From positions 5,580,001 through 5,644,000 of the forward strand of contig NZ_UGQM01000001.1 of assembly GCF_900454025.1 (NCBI RefSeq): 64,000 nt of DNA, written 5' to 3'. Made by a program: the position numbers and the translations under genes. A model generated the notes under the pieces. It was not told the DNA's origin and did no database searches. It saw only the letters and a program-made list of their open reading frames with translations. The stretch comes from Mycolicibacterium gilvum (lineage in GTDB: Bacteria > Actinomycetota > Actinomycetes > Mycobacteriales > Mycobacteriaceae). Below are positions 1 to 8,462 of this stretch, piece after piece (the stretch's first letter is position 1; every line of letters starts with the position of its first letter).

Positions 1-1
1 G

Positions 2-526
2 GACCAGCTGCGCCGCTACCAGGCGCAGAGCGGCTTCGTCTTCCAGTCGCACAACCTCTTTCCGCACAAGACGGTGCTGCAGAACCTCACCGAGGGGCCG
101 ATCGTCGGGCAGCGCCGACCCCGCGACGAGGTCGAGGCGGAGGCGGTCGAACTGCTCGAGCAGGTCGGGCTCAAGGACAAGCGCGACAGCTACCCGTTCC
201 AGCTGTCGGGCGGCCAGCAGCAGCGGGTCGGGATCGCCCGCGCGTTGGCGCTCAAGCCCAAGGTGGTGCTGTTCGACGAGCCGACGTCGGCACTTGATCC
301 CGAACTCGTCGGCGAGGTGCTCGGGGTGATCAGGGACCTCGCGGTGCAGGGCTGGACGCTGGTGGTGGTCACCCATGAGATCCAGTTCGCCCGAGGGGTT
401 TCCGATCAGGTGCTGTTCACCGATCAGGGCGTGATCCTCGAACAGGGCTCCCCCGCCGAGGTCATCGGCGATCCGAAGGAGGAGCGGACGCGGCAGTTCC
501 TGCAGCGGATCCTCAACCCGCTGTAG
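2..526 (+). CDS. Polar amino-acid ABC transporter ATP-binding protein (5'-truncated by window edge)
   Basis: The reading frame is open from base 2, so the N-terminus with the Walker A motif lies outside the window. Visible in order are the Q-loop region ([14 protein letters not shown]), the ABC signature [15 protein letters not shown], Walker B ([14 protein letters not shown]) and the H-loop (VVTHE). The SHNLFPHKT and DPELVGEVL wording is typical of GlnQ/HisP-type ATPases that energise polar amino-acid uptake. The permease and binding-protein genes should lie upstream; none is visible. The substrate cannot be told from the sequence. Confidence 0.9.
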   Translation, partial: DQLRRYQAQSGFVFQSHNLFPHKTVLQNLTEGPIVGQRRPRDEVEAEAVELLEQVGLKDKRDSYPFQLSGGQQQRVGIARALALKPKVVLFDEPTSALDPELVGEVLGVIRDLAVQGWTLVVVTHEIQFARGVSDQVLFTDQGVILEQGSPAEVIGDPKEERTRQFLQRILNPL

Positions 527-551
527 TGCTCGCCGTGAGATTCTGTCCGGC

Positions 552-1919
552 ATGGCCAGTGATGAAGCGGACGTACTGATCGTCGGCGCCGGGATCTCCG
601 GGTTGATCGCCGCCCGCACGGTGTTGGCCGCCGGGCTGACGCCGCTCGTCGTCGAGGCCGACACCCGCGTCGGCGGCCGGGTGCTGACCGAGGAACTCGC
701 CGGATTGCCGATGGAGCTCGGCGCGCAGTGGATCGGTGACACCCACCACCGGATGTTCGCGCTCGCCGCCGAACTCGGCGTCGACACCTACCCACAGTAC
801 GACGACGGCGAGACCTCCTATGAGCTTGCCGGCACAGGCGTGTTGCGCGGCAACGACTTCCACGAACGCTTCGCCGACGAGCTGGCCGAACTGGAGAAGG
901 TGCTGCGGCGTCTCGACGAACTCGCCGCGGAGGTCTCCCCGGCGACGCCGTGGACCGCCCCGCACGCCGCCGAGTGGGACGCCGTCACCGCCGGAGCGTG
1001 GTACGACGAGCAGGGCCTCTCGCCGGTCGCGCGCACGCTGCTGGAGATCTGCACGGTCGGGATCCTCGCTGTCCCGACCGTCGAGGTGTCGTTCCTGCAC
1101 CTGCTGTTCACCATTCAGACCTGCGGGGTGACCGCCGAACTGTTCGCCGAGTCCGAAGGCGGTGCGCAGACGACCCGATTCGTCGGTGGCACCGCGGAGA
1201 TCCCGAAGCGGCTTGCGGCGTTGATCTCCGACCACATCGTGCTCGACTCCCCGGTGCAGCTCATCGAGCACGCCGCCGACAGCGTCACGCTGCACTGCCG
1301 CGGCGGCCGCATCGCACGGGGCCGGCGGGTCATCGTCGCGGTGTCCCCGACGCTGGCCGGGCGCATCATGTACGACCCGCCGCTGTCGGGGTACCGCGAT
1401 CAGCTCACGCAGCGGATGCCGAACTCGGCCGCGATGAAGGCGTTCTTCGTCTACGACGAACCGTTCTGGCGCGCCGACGGACTCAACGGCCAACTCATCT
1501 CCGACATCGGGCCGGCGCGGATGAGCAATGACACCTGCATCCAGGGCGACGATCACGGAGTGATCCTGCTGTTCCTCGAAGGCGAGCAGGCCCGCACGCA
1601 CAGTCGCTGGTCCGAGGAGGAACGTCGCGAGGCGTTGACCGCCGAGCTCGTGCGCCATTTCGGCGACCGCGCGGCCCGTCCGTCGCACTACGTCGACGGC
1701 GAGTGGGGCAGCCGCCAGTGGACGCGCGGGTGCTACAACGCCAACTGCGGGCCGCTGGTGTGGACCACCTACGGGGCCGCGCTCGCCGAACCGATCGGCG
1801 TGATCCACTGGGCGTCCACCGACACGGCCGTGGAATGGAGCGCCTACATGGAGGGCGCGGTGGAGGCCGGTGAGCGTGCAGCCCGTGAGGTCATCGGGTC
1901 GCTGGCACGCCGGCGCTGA
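552..1919 (+). CDS. Flavin-containing amine oxidoreductase (455 aa)
   Basis: The N-terminus carries an FAD-binding Rossmann motif (IVGAGISGLIAARTVLAAG, about residues 9-27) followed by the GGRV motif near residue 47 of flavin amine oxidases. The C-terminus has the second FAD segment, with a GVIHWASTDTAVEWSAYMEGAVEAGERAA stretch broken here for length reading (GVIHWASTDTAVEWS, then YMEGAVEAGERAA). Length is normal for the monoamine/putrescine oxidase family, which oxidatively deaminate primary amines in the cytoplasm. The ATG follows the ABC gene by 25 bp and has a weak GATTCT -10-like hexamer 7 nt before it. The 3' end overlaps the convergent epimerase gene by 29 bp. The substrate is not predictable. 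Confidence 0.85.
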   Translation: MASDEADVLIVGAGISGLIAARTVLAAGLTPLVVEADTRVGGRVLTEELAGLPMELGAQWIGDTHHRMFALAAELGVDTYPQYDDGETSYELAGTGVLRGNDFHERFADELAELEKVLRRLDELAAEVSPATPWTAPHAAEWDAVTAGAWYDEQGLSPVARTLLEICTVGILAVPTVEVSFLHLLFTIQTCGVTAELFAESEGGAQTTRFVGGTAEIPKRLAALISDHIVLDSPVQLIEHAADSVTLHCRGGRIARGRRVIVAVSPTLAGRIMYDPPLSGYRDQLTQRMPNSAAMKAFFVYDEPFWRADGLNGQLISDIGPARMSNDTCIQGDDHGVILLFLEGEQARTHSRWSEEERREALTAELVRHFGDRAARPSHYVDGEWGSRQWTRGCYNANCGPLVWTTYGAALAEPIGVIHWASTDTAVEWSAYMEGAVEAGERAAREVIGSLARRR

Positions 1920-2898
1920 CGTAGAACCGTGCCGCTCGGCGGATCGCCTCAGACGTCGGAGACGGATGCCAGCCCAGTTCACGTTCTGCCTTCGTGTGAT
2001 CGGCCGGCGAGGTCAGGTCGAGTAGGCGCACCACGTCCAGATAGGGCGTGACCTTCTTCGGCAGCATCGCCTTCAGCGCGCTGCCCGCGTAGGCGCCGGC
2101 GTAGAGCATCGCCATCGGCACGGCGACCGACGGCGGACGCGCCCCCGTCTCCTGCGCAGCGGTGCACAGGATCTCACGCAGGCTCATGTAGCTCTCGGAG
2201 ACGATGTAGCGCTCCCCCGGCCTGCCGTGTTCGGCCGCCAGCAGCAGCGCGGCCGCGGCGTCCTCGATGCCGACGACCTCGGCGGCCGCACCCCGGGCAT
2301 AGAAGCGCATGCGCCCCGCGGCGGCACGGGCGACGACCTCGCCGTGCGGCGTCGGCTGCCAGTCACCCGGGCCGTAGGTGTTGGACACGCACATGACGAC
2401 CCCGGGCAGCCCTCGACCCTCGACGGCGTCGAGGACCAGATCCTCGGCGGCCAGGCGGGTCCGGACGTAGGCGCCGCACCGATCGGCCAGGGTGAACGGA
2501 TCGGCTTCGGTCACGGGTGTGCCGTCCGGGCTGACCGCGATCGTGCAGATCGTGCTCAGGAACACGAACCTGTCCAGGTCCGCGTCCACGGCGTGGTCGA
2601 GAACCCGGCGCAGACCGTCGACATTGGTGGAGAACAGCGGCGCCGGGTCGGCGAGCATCGCCCGGGTGTCGACGACGCAGTAGAACACCACGTCCCTGTC
2701 GGCCATCGCCGAGCGGACGGCGCCGTCATCGACGATGTCGCCGTAGTGCCGTTCGACGTCGAGATCGTCGATTCCGCGGGTGGAGCTGGTGCGGCGCAGC
2801 AGCACGCGTACGTCGTCGCCGCGTGCGACGAGTTGGCGGGTGACGTGGGATCCGAGAAAACCACTGGCTCCCATGACCAGTGATCTACGTCGCGGCAT
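1891..2898 (-). CDS. NAD(P)-dependent epimerase/dehydratase-like extended SDR (335 aa)
   Basis: A GASGFLGSHVTRQL Rossmann motif near residue 9 places this in the extended short-chain dehydrogenase family, close to dihydroflavonol reductases and 3-beta-hydroxysteroid dehydrogenases. The region where the family has YxxxK reads AYVRTRLAAE, so the usual catalytic Lys appears to be Arg; the alignment was done by eye. It is the last gene of a leftward operon (thiolase, MMPL, SDR, this gene), its start overlapping the preceding SDR by 14 bp. The operon leads from a region with KstR-type boxes, so a steroid or other lipid alcohol/ketone substrate is a reasonable inference. Confidence 0.8.
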   Translation of the reverse strand: MPRRRSLVMGASGFLGSHVTRQLVARGDDVRVLLRRTSSTRGIDDLDVERHYGDIVDDGAVRSAMADRDVVFYCVVDTRAMLADPAPLFSTNVDGLRRVLDHAVDADLDRFVFLSTICTIAVSPDGTPVTEADPFTLADRCGAYVRTRLAAEDLVLDAVEGRGLPGVVMCVSNTYGPGDWQPTPHGEVVARAAAGRMRFYARGAAAEVVGIEDAAAALLLAAEHGRPGERYIVSESYMSLREILCTAAQETGARPPSVAVPMAMLYAGAYAGSALKAMLPKKVTPYLDVVRLLDLTSPADHTKAERELGWHPSPTSEAIRRAARFYVSAGVPATR

Positions 2899-3847
2899 CC
2901 GGCGTTCCGGTCAGGGCGTCGAGCCGATGCCACCAGGGGGCGGTACCGGATGGTGTCACACCGCAGATGTCATTCGCCTCGGTGAAGTACTCGTACACCC
3001 GGGAGGTGTCGACCGCGGGGGCCTTCTTGCCCCATTTCACAGATAGAAAGCCGTTGTACCCCAGAGACTTCTGGTGCAGCACGTACGGTGCCATCACCCG
3101 TGATCCGCGACCGACGGTGACGCCCCCGAATGTCCACGCCACGAACGGCAGCACCTTGAGCCAGTAGATCTGACTGAACCGGTGACGCTCCCTGAGGATG
3201 TTGGTCCCCGGCATCACCCCCGGATCGAAGTAGGCGGCTCCCATGCCGTCGGGAACCAGCCTCGCGGCGGCACACGACAGGTAGAACAGGCCGAGCTTCG
3301 TACGCGCGTAGGCGCCCACCCCGTCCTCACCCGGTGCGCACTGCTCCGAAAGAGGTTTCCAGGCAGCAGGTTTCACTCCCGCCAGCTTCTGGAACCAGGT
3401 CTGCCTGATCGTGGGTGACCCGACGATGAGGATGCGCGCATCGTCGGCGAGATACGGGCTCAGCCCCGCCAGCAGCGTGTGGGGACCGAACAAATTGGTG
3501 GCCACCGTCAGTTCGATCCCGTCGACACTCATCTCCGTGGCGTCGTTGCGCAGGATCGCCGCATTCATCACGACAGAGCTCAGCGGCGCGAGTGCACCCT
3601 GCTCGATCAGTTCGCCCACGCGGGCGGTCGCCGATCGGACGCTGTCGAGGCTGGACTGTTCACAGCAGACGATCCGGTCGAATCCCTCGGTGAACCGGTC
3701 ACCGAGGAGCTCGCGAAGATCGTCGGCGCGCTGTTCGTTCCGGACGAGCAGCACCGACTGCCAGCCCGGGGTGCCGACGATCCGGCGTGCCACTCCGAGA
3801 CCGAGGCCGGACGTCGCACCGGTCAGCAGCAGGCTTCTCGTCGTCAT
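2885..3847 (-). CDS. Short-chain dehydrogenase/reductase (320 aa)
   Basis: The ATG at 3847 is chosen because it overlaps the stop of the upstream MMPL gene in an ATGA arrangement (4 bp), which suggests translational coupling. The frame stays open far upstream, but that part is a shadow of the MMPL gene. The protein begins MTTRSLLLTGATSGLGLGVAR, a TGxxxGxG cofactor motif, and has the catalytic YARTK (YxxxK) preceding GLFYLSCAAA. It resembles the protochlorophyllide/retinol-dehydrogenase-like branch of SDRs. Position in the KstR-box operon suggests oxidation or reduction of a lipid or sterol substrate. Confidence 0.8.
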   Translation of the reverse strand: MTTRSLLLTGATSGLGLGVARRIVGTPGWQSVLLVRNEQRADDLRELLGDRFTEGFDRIVCCEQSSLDSVRSATARVGELIEQGALAPLSSVVMNAAILRNDATEMSVDGIELTVATNLFGPHTLLAGLSPYLADDARILIVGSPTIRQTWFQKLAGVKPAAWKPLSEQCAPGEDGVGAYARTKLGLFYLSCAAARLVPDGMGAAYFDPGVMPGTNILRERHRFSQIYWLKVLPFVAWTFGGVTVGRGSRVMAPYVLHQKSLGYNGFLSVKWGKKAPAVDTSRVYEYFTEANDICGVTPSGTAPWWHRLDALTGTPDAAT

Positions 3848-6060
3848 GCCTTCTCCTCCGCCAACACCGGATTCCGTTGCGCCGGCGGCTCGTGCATACC
3901 GAACCTGGCGTGCAGGCGTGCCAGCGGGTGCGGCGCCCACCAGTTCCACCGACCCAGCAGGACCATGACCGCGGGCAGCAGCACCGAACGGATCAGGATC
4001 GCATCGACCAGGATCGCGACCGCGAGCCCGAACCCGAAGATCCGCAACATGGACACCTCTGACGCCGTCAGCCCGGCGAATGTGATGGCCATGACGAGTG
4101 CCGCAGCGGTGACGATGCGGCCCGTCCCGGCCAGACCGAGTGCCACGGATTCCCGATTGGCCCGGTGCGACCGGTCGGACGCGAGCCAGAACTCGCGGGT
4201 ACGGGCGATGATGAACACCTCGTAGTCCATCGACAGCCCGAAGGCCACACAGAACATCAGCACCGGGATCGTGGACGCCAGGGTGCCGACGGCCGTGGTG
4301 CCGAGGCCGCCGAGGTGCCCCTCCTGGAAGATCCACACCAGGGTCCCGAATGTCGCGGTCAGCGACAGCGCGTTGAGGATCAGCGCCTTCAGCGGGATCA
4401 CCACGCTGCCGGTCAGCATGAACAACAGCATGTACATCACGATCGCGATCAACCCGAGCAGGACCGGAAGCCTGGAGGAGATCGCCTGCACCCCATCGCG
4501 ATTGGACTGTGCGGCACCGGTGAACAGCGCTGTCGTGTCCGTCGGTGGAGGTATCGCGTGCAGACGATCGAGCAGCTCGTCCGATTCCGAACTGAACGGC
4601 TCGGTCGTGGAGGTGACCGTCAGGAAGCTGTGGTCGGCGTTCGCGGCGGCTTCCCCACCGGACGGGCCGACCGCGCGCCCGCCGGCGAACGTGGCGTTCG
4701 GACCGACGGCGACGACGACGGAGGGCACCTGCGACAACGCCGCCGCGTAGGTGTCGACCTCGCCCGGGCCACCGAAGCCGTCTTCGTGGCGCAGCACGAT
4801 GTGCACCGGCAGGCCCGCGTCCTGGGTGAAGTCCTCCCGGATCTGGTCGCCGACCTGCCTCGCCGGCGACGAGGTCGGCAGGATGCGGTCGTCGGGAAAG
4901 CCGAACTTCACGTCGAGGAAGGGCAGTCCGACCACGATCAGCGGCACGAGGGTGACGGCGACGGCGAGCCACGGCCTGCGCATCACCGCCAGAGCCCAGT
5001 TGTACCAACGTGACTCGGTGAGTGGCTTCTGCTTGCCGGGCCTGCCGATCCGGTGCCCGGTCACCTTGATCGCCGCCGGGGTGATCACGAGCGCGGCCAT
5101 CGCGGCGAGCGCGACCACGGACACCGCGCCGTAGGCGAACGACCGCAGGAAGTACATCGGGAAGACGGCCATCGTCGCCAGACAGAGCGCCACGGTCGCC
5201 GCGGAGAAGGCCACCGTGCGGCCGGCGGTACGCATCGTCCGCCGCAACGCCTCCTCGGCGTCGGCACCGCCGCCGATCTCCTCCCGGTAGCGACTGACCA
5301 GCAGCAGCGAATAGTCCACCGCCAGCGCCAGTCCCAGCGCCACCGCGAGATTCAGCGCGAAGACCGAGACCTCCGCGAACTCGGCGATGACCCGCAGGAT
5401 CGCGACCGAACCCGAGATCGCGAACGCGCCGACGGCCAGCGGAACCAACGCCGCGTAGAACCCGCCGAACACCCAGATGAGCACGAGGAACGTCAACGGG
5501 AGCACGATGGCCTCGCTGATCGTCAGGTCCTTCCTGGCCTGTTCGTTGACCTGGGCGTAGACGGCCCCCGGCCCGCCCGCCTCGACCCTGACGCCGTGCT
5601 CTCGGTCACCGACGAAGCGCTCCACGAGTTCGGTCGAGGAGGCGATACCGGCACTCTCGTCCCCGTCGAGATAGGCGATCACCAGGGCGGCGTCGCCGTC
5701 CCTGCTCACCAGTCCCGACGCGACGGGATCTGCACTCTCCAGGGGCGAGAGCACCCTGGCCACGTGATCGGCCGCGCGGATCTCCTCGACGAGGTCACCC
5801 ACGACACCCCGAACCGCCGGCGAGGTCACCGGCTCGGGAGCAGTGACCAGCAGGTTGAGGTTGACGAACCCGCGGCCGAACTCGTCGGTGAGAACCTGGT
5901 TGGCCTGGTTGGATTCGGCGTCCGGGTCGGTGAAGCCGCCGGCCGACAGCATCGACCCCACAGGCGCCGCCAGCACACCGGCGACAGCCATCAGCATGAC
6001 CGCCACGGCCAGCACCCGTTTGGGCGCCGCGACGGCGAGACGGGCGATCGAGTCCAGCAC
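3844..6060 (-). CDS. MMPL-family RND transporter (738 aa)
   Basis: Inner-membrane RND-type lipid transporter. There are two repeats, each a single membrane helix plus periplasmic loop followed by a helical bundle. The proton-relay segments are visible as GLALAVDYSLLLVSRYREE in the first half and AFGLSMDYEVFIIARTREFW in the second. At 738 aa it is of the short MMPL type without the long cytoplasmic tail of MmpL3. The GTG start at 6060 has an AAGGAG Shine-Dalgarno overlapping the thiolase stop (12 bp gap), and the stop overlaps the next SDR by 4 bp, so the genes are co-transcribed. The cargo is unknown; a lipid made or modified by the neighbouring enzymes is the natural guess. Confidence 0.9.
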   Translation of the reverse strand: MLDSIARLAVAAPKRVLAVAVMLMAVAGVLAAPVGSMLSAGGFTDPDAESNQANQVLTDEFGRGFVNLNLLVTAPEPVTSPAVRGVVGDLVEEIRAADHVARVLSPLESADPVASGLVSRDGDAALVIAYLDGDESAGIASSTELVERFVGDREHGVRVEAGGPGAVYAQVNEQARKDLTISEAIVLPLTFLVLIWVFGGFYAALVPLAVGAFAISGSVAILRVIAEFAEVSVFALNLAVALGLALAVDYSLLLVSRYREEIGGGADAEEALRRTMRTAGRTVAFSAATVALCLATMAVFPMYFLRSFAYGAVSVVALAAMAALVITPAAIKVTGHRIGRPGKQKPLTESRWYNWALAVMRRPWLAVAVTLVPLIVVGLPFLDVKFGFPDDRILPTSSPARQVGDQIREDFTQDAGLPVHIVLRHEDGFGGPGEVDTYAAALSQVPSVVVAVGPNATFAGGRAVGPSGGEAAANADHSFLTVTSTTEPFSSESDELLDRLHAIPPPTDTTALFTGAAQSNRDGVQAISSRLPVLLGLIAIVMYMLLFMLTGSVVIPLKALILNALSLTATFGTLVWIFQEGHLGGLGTTAVGTLASTIPVLMFCVAFGLSMDYEVFIIARTREFWLASDRSHRANRESVALGLAGTGRIVTAAALVMAITFAGLTASEVSMLRIFGFGLAVAILVDAILIRSVLLPAVMVLLGRWNWWAPHPLARLHARFGMHEPPAQRNPVLAEEKA

Positions 6061-6072
6061 GGTGGGGGCTCC

Positions 6073-7284
6073 TTATGCTGCCGGCGGCATGACCTTGAGC
6101 ACGATCGCGGAGCCCAACCCGCCGGCGCTGACGATCGCGCCCGCCCCGACTCCACCTCCGCGGCGCTGAAGCTCGTTGATCAGCGTGCCGGCGACCCGGG
6201 TTCCCGACGCACCGTAGGGGTGCCCGAGGGCGAGTCCTCCACCGTGGACGTTGAGCCGGTCCCCGTCGATTCCGAGAGACCGCGAATACGCGACGCCGAT
6301 CGATGCGTACGAGTCGTGCACGTCGAAGAGGTCGACGTCGTCGAGATCGAGCCCCGCCACGTCCAGAGCTCGCCGGGTGGCTTCGACGGTGGCGTCCGTG
6401 GCGCCGTCGGGCTTCGAGCCGACGACCGACCAGCCGGTGATCTCGGCCAGCGGTGTCATCCCGTGCTCGCGCGCGAACTCGCGCTCGCAGATCAGTGTCG
6501 CCGCCGCCCCGTCGGTCAAACCCGTCTGATTGCCCGGCGTGACCGTGCACTGCTCCCCGAGGAACGACGTCATCTCGGCCAGGGTTTCCACTGTGAGGTC
6601 CCGCGACGGAAGTTCGTCGGCGAACACCGACGCGTCACCGACCTCGACCGCGATCTTCTCGGCGTCGAGGACCCCGTTCTCCTGCGCATCGCAAGCCAGC
6701 GCGTGCGCACGCGCCGCCCATTCGTCGACCTCGGCGCGGGTCAGACCGTACTGCGTGGCGGTACCTTCGCCGAGCATCGCCGCCAGATCGAGCGCAGGCA
6801 TCTCGCCGATGCCGGGATGCATCGGGGCGATCGGGGTGTCGGTGATCCCGGTCGTCGCGAAATGCGGCCCCGCCAAGGGCGATTGGGACGGGGTGTTCAG
6901 GCCGCCCGCGATCACGCAGCGCGCCATTCCCGACCGGATGCCCGCGACGGCCTGGTGCATCGCGACCATGCCCGATGTGCACCAACCCCCCACGTCGTAG
7001 GCGGGGATGTCCAGTGGCAGGCCGAGATCCAGCGCCGAGTACCGCGCGATGCATCCGCCGCCTTGCAGCACCTCACCCATCACGATGGTGTCGATCAACG
7101 CCGGGTCGAGACCACTGCGGTCGATCACGCCGCGGATGACCGCTCCGGCAAGGTCGAATTCGGAGACCTTCGCCAGACCTCCCACCAGCGAACGGGTGAA
7201 CGGGGTCCTCGCGTAGGCCACGATGACTGCGTCTGGCATCGAACGAGTCGGTTCCACCGGCATTGCTGTTCCCATCTTCGGCAC
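6073..7284 (-). CDS. Thiolase-family protein lacking the usual C-terminal catalytic Cys (about 403 aa)
   Basis: Thiolase fold: the nucleophilic Cys is in GGWCTSGM and the GHPxGASG motif reads LALGHPYGASGTRV. The NEAF segment is replaced by FDVHDSYASIG, as in SCP2-type thiolases, and the C-terminal CxGGG loop reads IVSAGGLGS with no Cys. The family cleaves or forms 3-ketoacyl-CoA; these changes argue for a divergent SCP2-like member. The GTG at 7284 gives the longest product; ATGs at 7275 and 7263 are alternatives. It is the first gene of the leftward operon, facing the two KstR-type boxes at 7390-7403 and 7479-7492. Confidence 0.85.
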   Translation of the reverse strand: MPKMGTAMPVEPTRSMPDAVIVAYARTPFTRSLVGGLAKVSEFDLAGAVIRGVIDRSGLDPALIDTIVMGEVLQGGGCIARYSALDLGLPLDIPAYDVGGWCTSGMVAMHQAVAGIRSGMARCVIAGGLNTPSQSPLAGPHFATTGITDTPIAPMHPGIGEMPALDLAAMLGEGTATQYGLTRAEVDEWAARAHALACDAQENGVLDAEKIAVEVGDASVFADELPSRDLTVETLAEMTSFLGEQCTVTPGNQTGLTDGAAATLICEREFAREHGMTPLAEITGWSVVGSKPDGATDATVEATRRALDVAGLDLDDVDLFDVHDSYASIGVAYSRSLGIDGDRLNVHGGGLALGHPYGASGTRVAGTLINELQRRGGGVGAGAIVSAGGLGSAIVLKVMPPAA

Positions 7285-7389
7285 GCACGGCCAGGCATGG
7301 TGCGCCGCCGCAGCGTTTCTGCGTCGAACCGCGAACTGCCTTTAATTGCCGCTTCCGTCATAAAACTCTCACTGCGAACGCTTTTGATT

Positions 7390-7403
7390 TGTAACACGTT
7401 CTA
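7390..7403. promoter_or_regulatory. KstR-type operator, box 1
   Basis: The 14 bases TGTAACACGTTCTA match the published KstR consensus TnnAACnnGTTnnA at all eight fixed positions. The box is about 105 bp upstream of the thiolase start. KstR is the TetR-family repressor of mycobacterial cholesterol catabolism; binding here is inferred. Confidence 0.7.
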
Positions 7404-7478
7404 GTGGCGATCGTCTAGTTAGCTGAGCTCGAAAAGGCGCTGCCCGCGGCCTTTCCGTTCTCCACTGGATCTGTCAAC

Positions 7479-7492
7479 TAGAACCTGTTATA
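7479..7492. promoter_or_regulatory. KstR-type operator, box 2
   Basis: TAGAACCTGTTATA also matches TnnAACnnGTTnnA at every fixed position. It lies about 50 bp upstream of the rightward SDR start, 89 bp from box 1, so each box is placed to control one of the two divergent operons. The remainder of the 257-bp gap is relatively AT-rich. Confidence 0.7.
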
Positions 7493-7541
7493 CAAACGGC
7501 TGTCAGTTATCTCCCGAGACACGAGCGAGCAAGGAACTGCG

Positions 7542-8462
7542 GTGCCTCCGACCTCGATGCACGACGCTCGGCGATGGATCGACGAGAACATCGGCGATCA
7601 GAGCGGCCGCACGATTCTGATCACCGGCGGCAACGGCGGACTCGGAGCTGCGACCGCCGCGCATCTCGCCTACGCCGGCGCCCATGTGGTACTGGCCTGC
7701 AGGCGGCCCGACAGCGGTGAACGAATCGCCCGTCAAATCGGTTCCGCCGCTGAGGTTCTACCGCTCGACCTGGCCGACCTGAGTGCCGTTGCCCGATCGG
7801 CCGAGGCGTGTGACGCCGTCGACGCCGTGGTGGCCCTCGCCGGCGTCTGCTACGCACCGTGGGCGCTCACCACAGACGGCTTCGAGCAGCACATCGGCGT
7901 CAACCACCTGGGTCACTTCGCCTTCGTCGGGCAACTGCTGCACCGAATCCGGGGGCGTGTGGTGGCGGTGACGAGCCGTGCCCACGAGTTCTGCGGACGA
8001 CCGGGCTTCGGCAGTTACGTGCCCGAGGACCCTTCATGGCGCACGCGAAAGTACTCCGCCTTCGATGCATACTGTCAGGCCAAGCTCGCCAATCTGCTGT
8101 TCGTCAATGAGCTGCAACGTCGCTTCGAGGCATCCGGTTCGACGTTGAGTGCCGTTGCCGCCCAACCGGGTTGGTCCGACACCGACGCGGGCATGCACTC
8201 GGGACGTTGGCTCGGTGACGTGTTCTGGCGCGCGTCCTGCCGGCTCATCCGCCAGTCACCGACCGTCGGTGCGCTCGCCATCGCCTACGCGGTCGCCTCT
8301 GAAAAGGCAGAACCCGGAGGTTATTACGGCCCTCGGCAACTTTTCGGGATGCGGGGGCTACCGGGAGAGAACACGGCGGCGACGACGGCGTCCGATCCGG
8401 ATCTGCTGCGACGGACCTGGGCGGCGGCAGAGCACCAGACAGGGGTCACCTATGCCCTCTGA
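7542..8462 (+). CDS. Short-chain dehydrogenase/reductase (306 aa)
   Basis: Cofactor motif TGGNGGLGAATAAHL near residue 30, then NHLGHFAF and catalytic YCQAKLAN (YxxxK): a retinol-dehydrogenase/protochlorophyllide-reductase-like SDR. The GTG at 7542 is preferred because AAGGA (7531-7535) lies 6 nt before it; the in-frame ATG at 7557 has no such site. First gene of the rightward operon behind KstR-type box 2; the next gene (P450) starts 11 bp before this one stops. A hydroxy/keto-lipid or sterol substrate is inferred from context only. Confidence 0.82.
   Translation: MPPTSMHDARRWIDENIGDQSGRTILITGGNGGLGAATAAHLAYAGAHVVLACRRPDSGERIARQIGSAAEVLPLDLADLSAVARSAEACDAVDAVVALAGVCYAPWALTTDGFEQHIGVNHLGHFAFVGQLLHRIRGRVVAVTSRAHEFCGRPGFGSYVPEDPSWRTRKYSAFDAYCQAKLANLLFVNELQRRFEASGSTLSAVAAQPGWSDTDAGMHSGRWLGDVFWRASCRLIRQSPTVGALAIAYAVASEKAEPGGYYGPRQLFGMRGLPGENTAATTASDPDLLRRTWAAAEHQTGVTYAL

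Noticed and set aside
513..1982. 489-codon frame on the minus strand
   Set aside because: Antisense to the flavin amine oxidase, which has clear FAD motifs; composition is typical of a shadow.
2885..5008. Fusion of an upstream region with the SDR (707 codons)
   Set aside because: Upstream part is an out-of-frame reading of the MMPL gene; the ATGA overlap at 3847 gives the true start.
5053..7404. 783-codon open frame on the plus strand
   Set aside because: It lies opposite the MMPL and thiolase genes, is Arg/His/Gln-rich and shows no motifs: a high-GC shadow.
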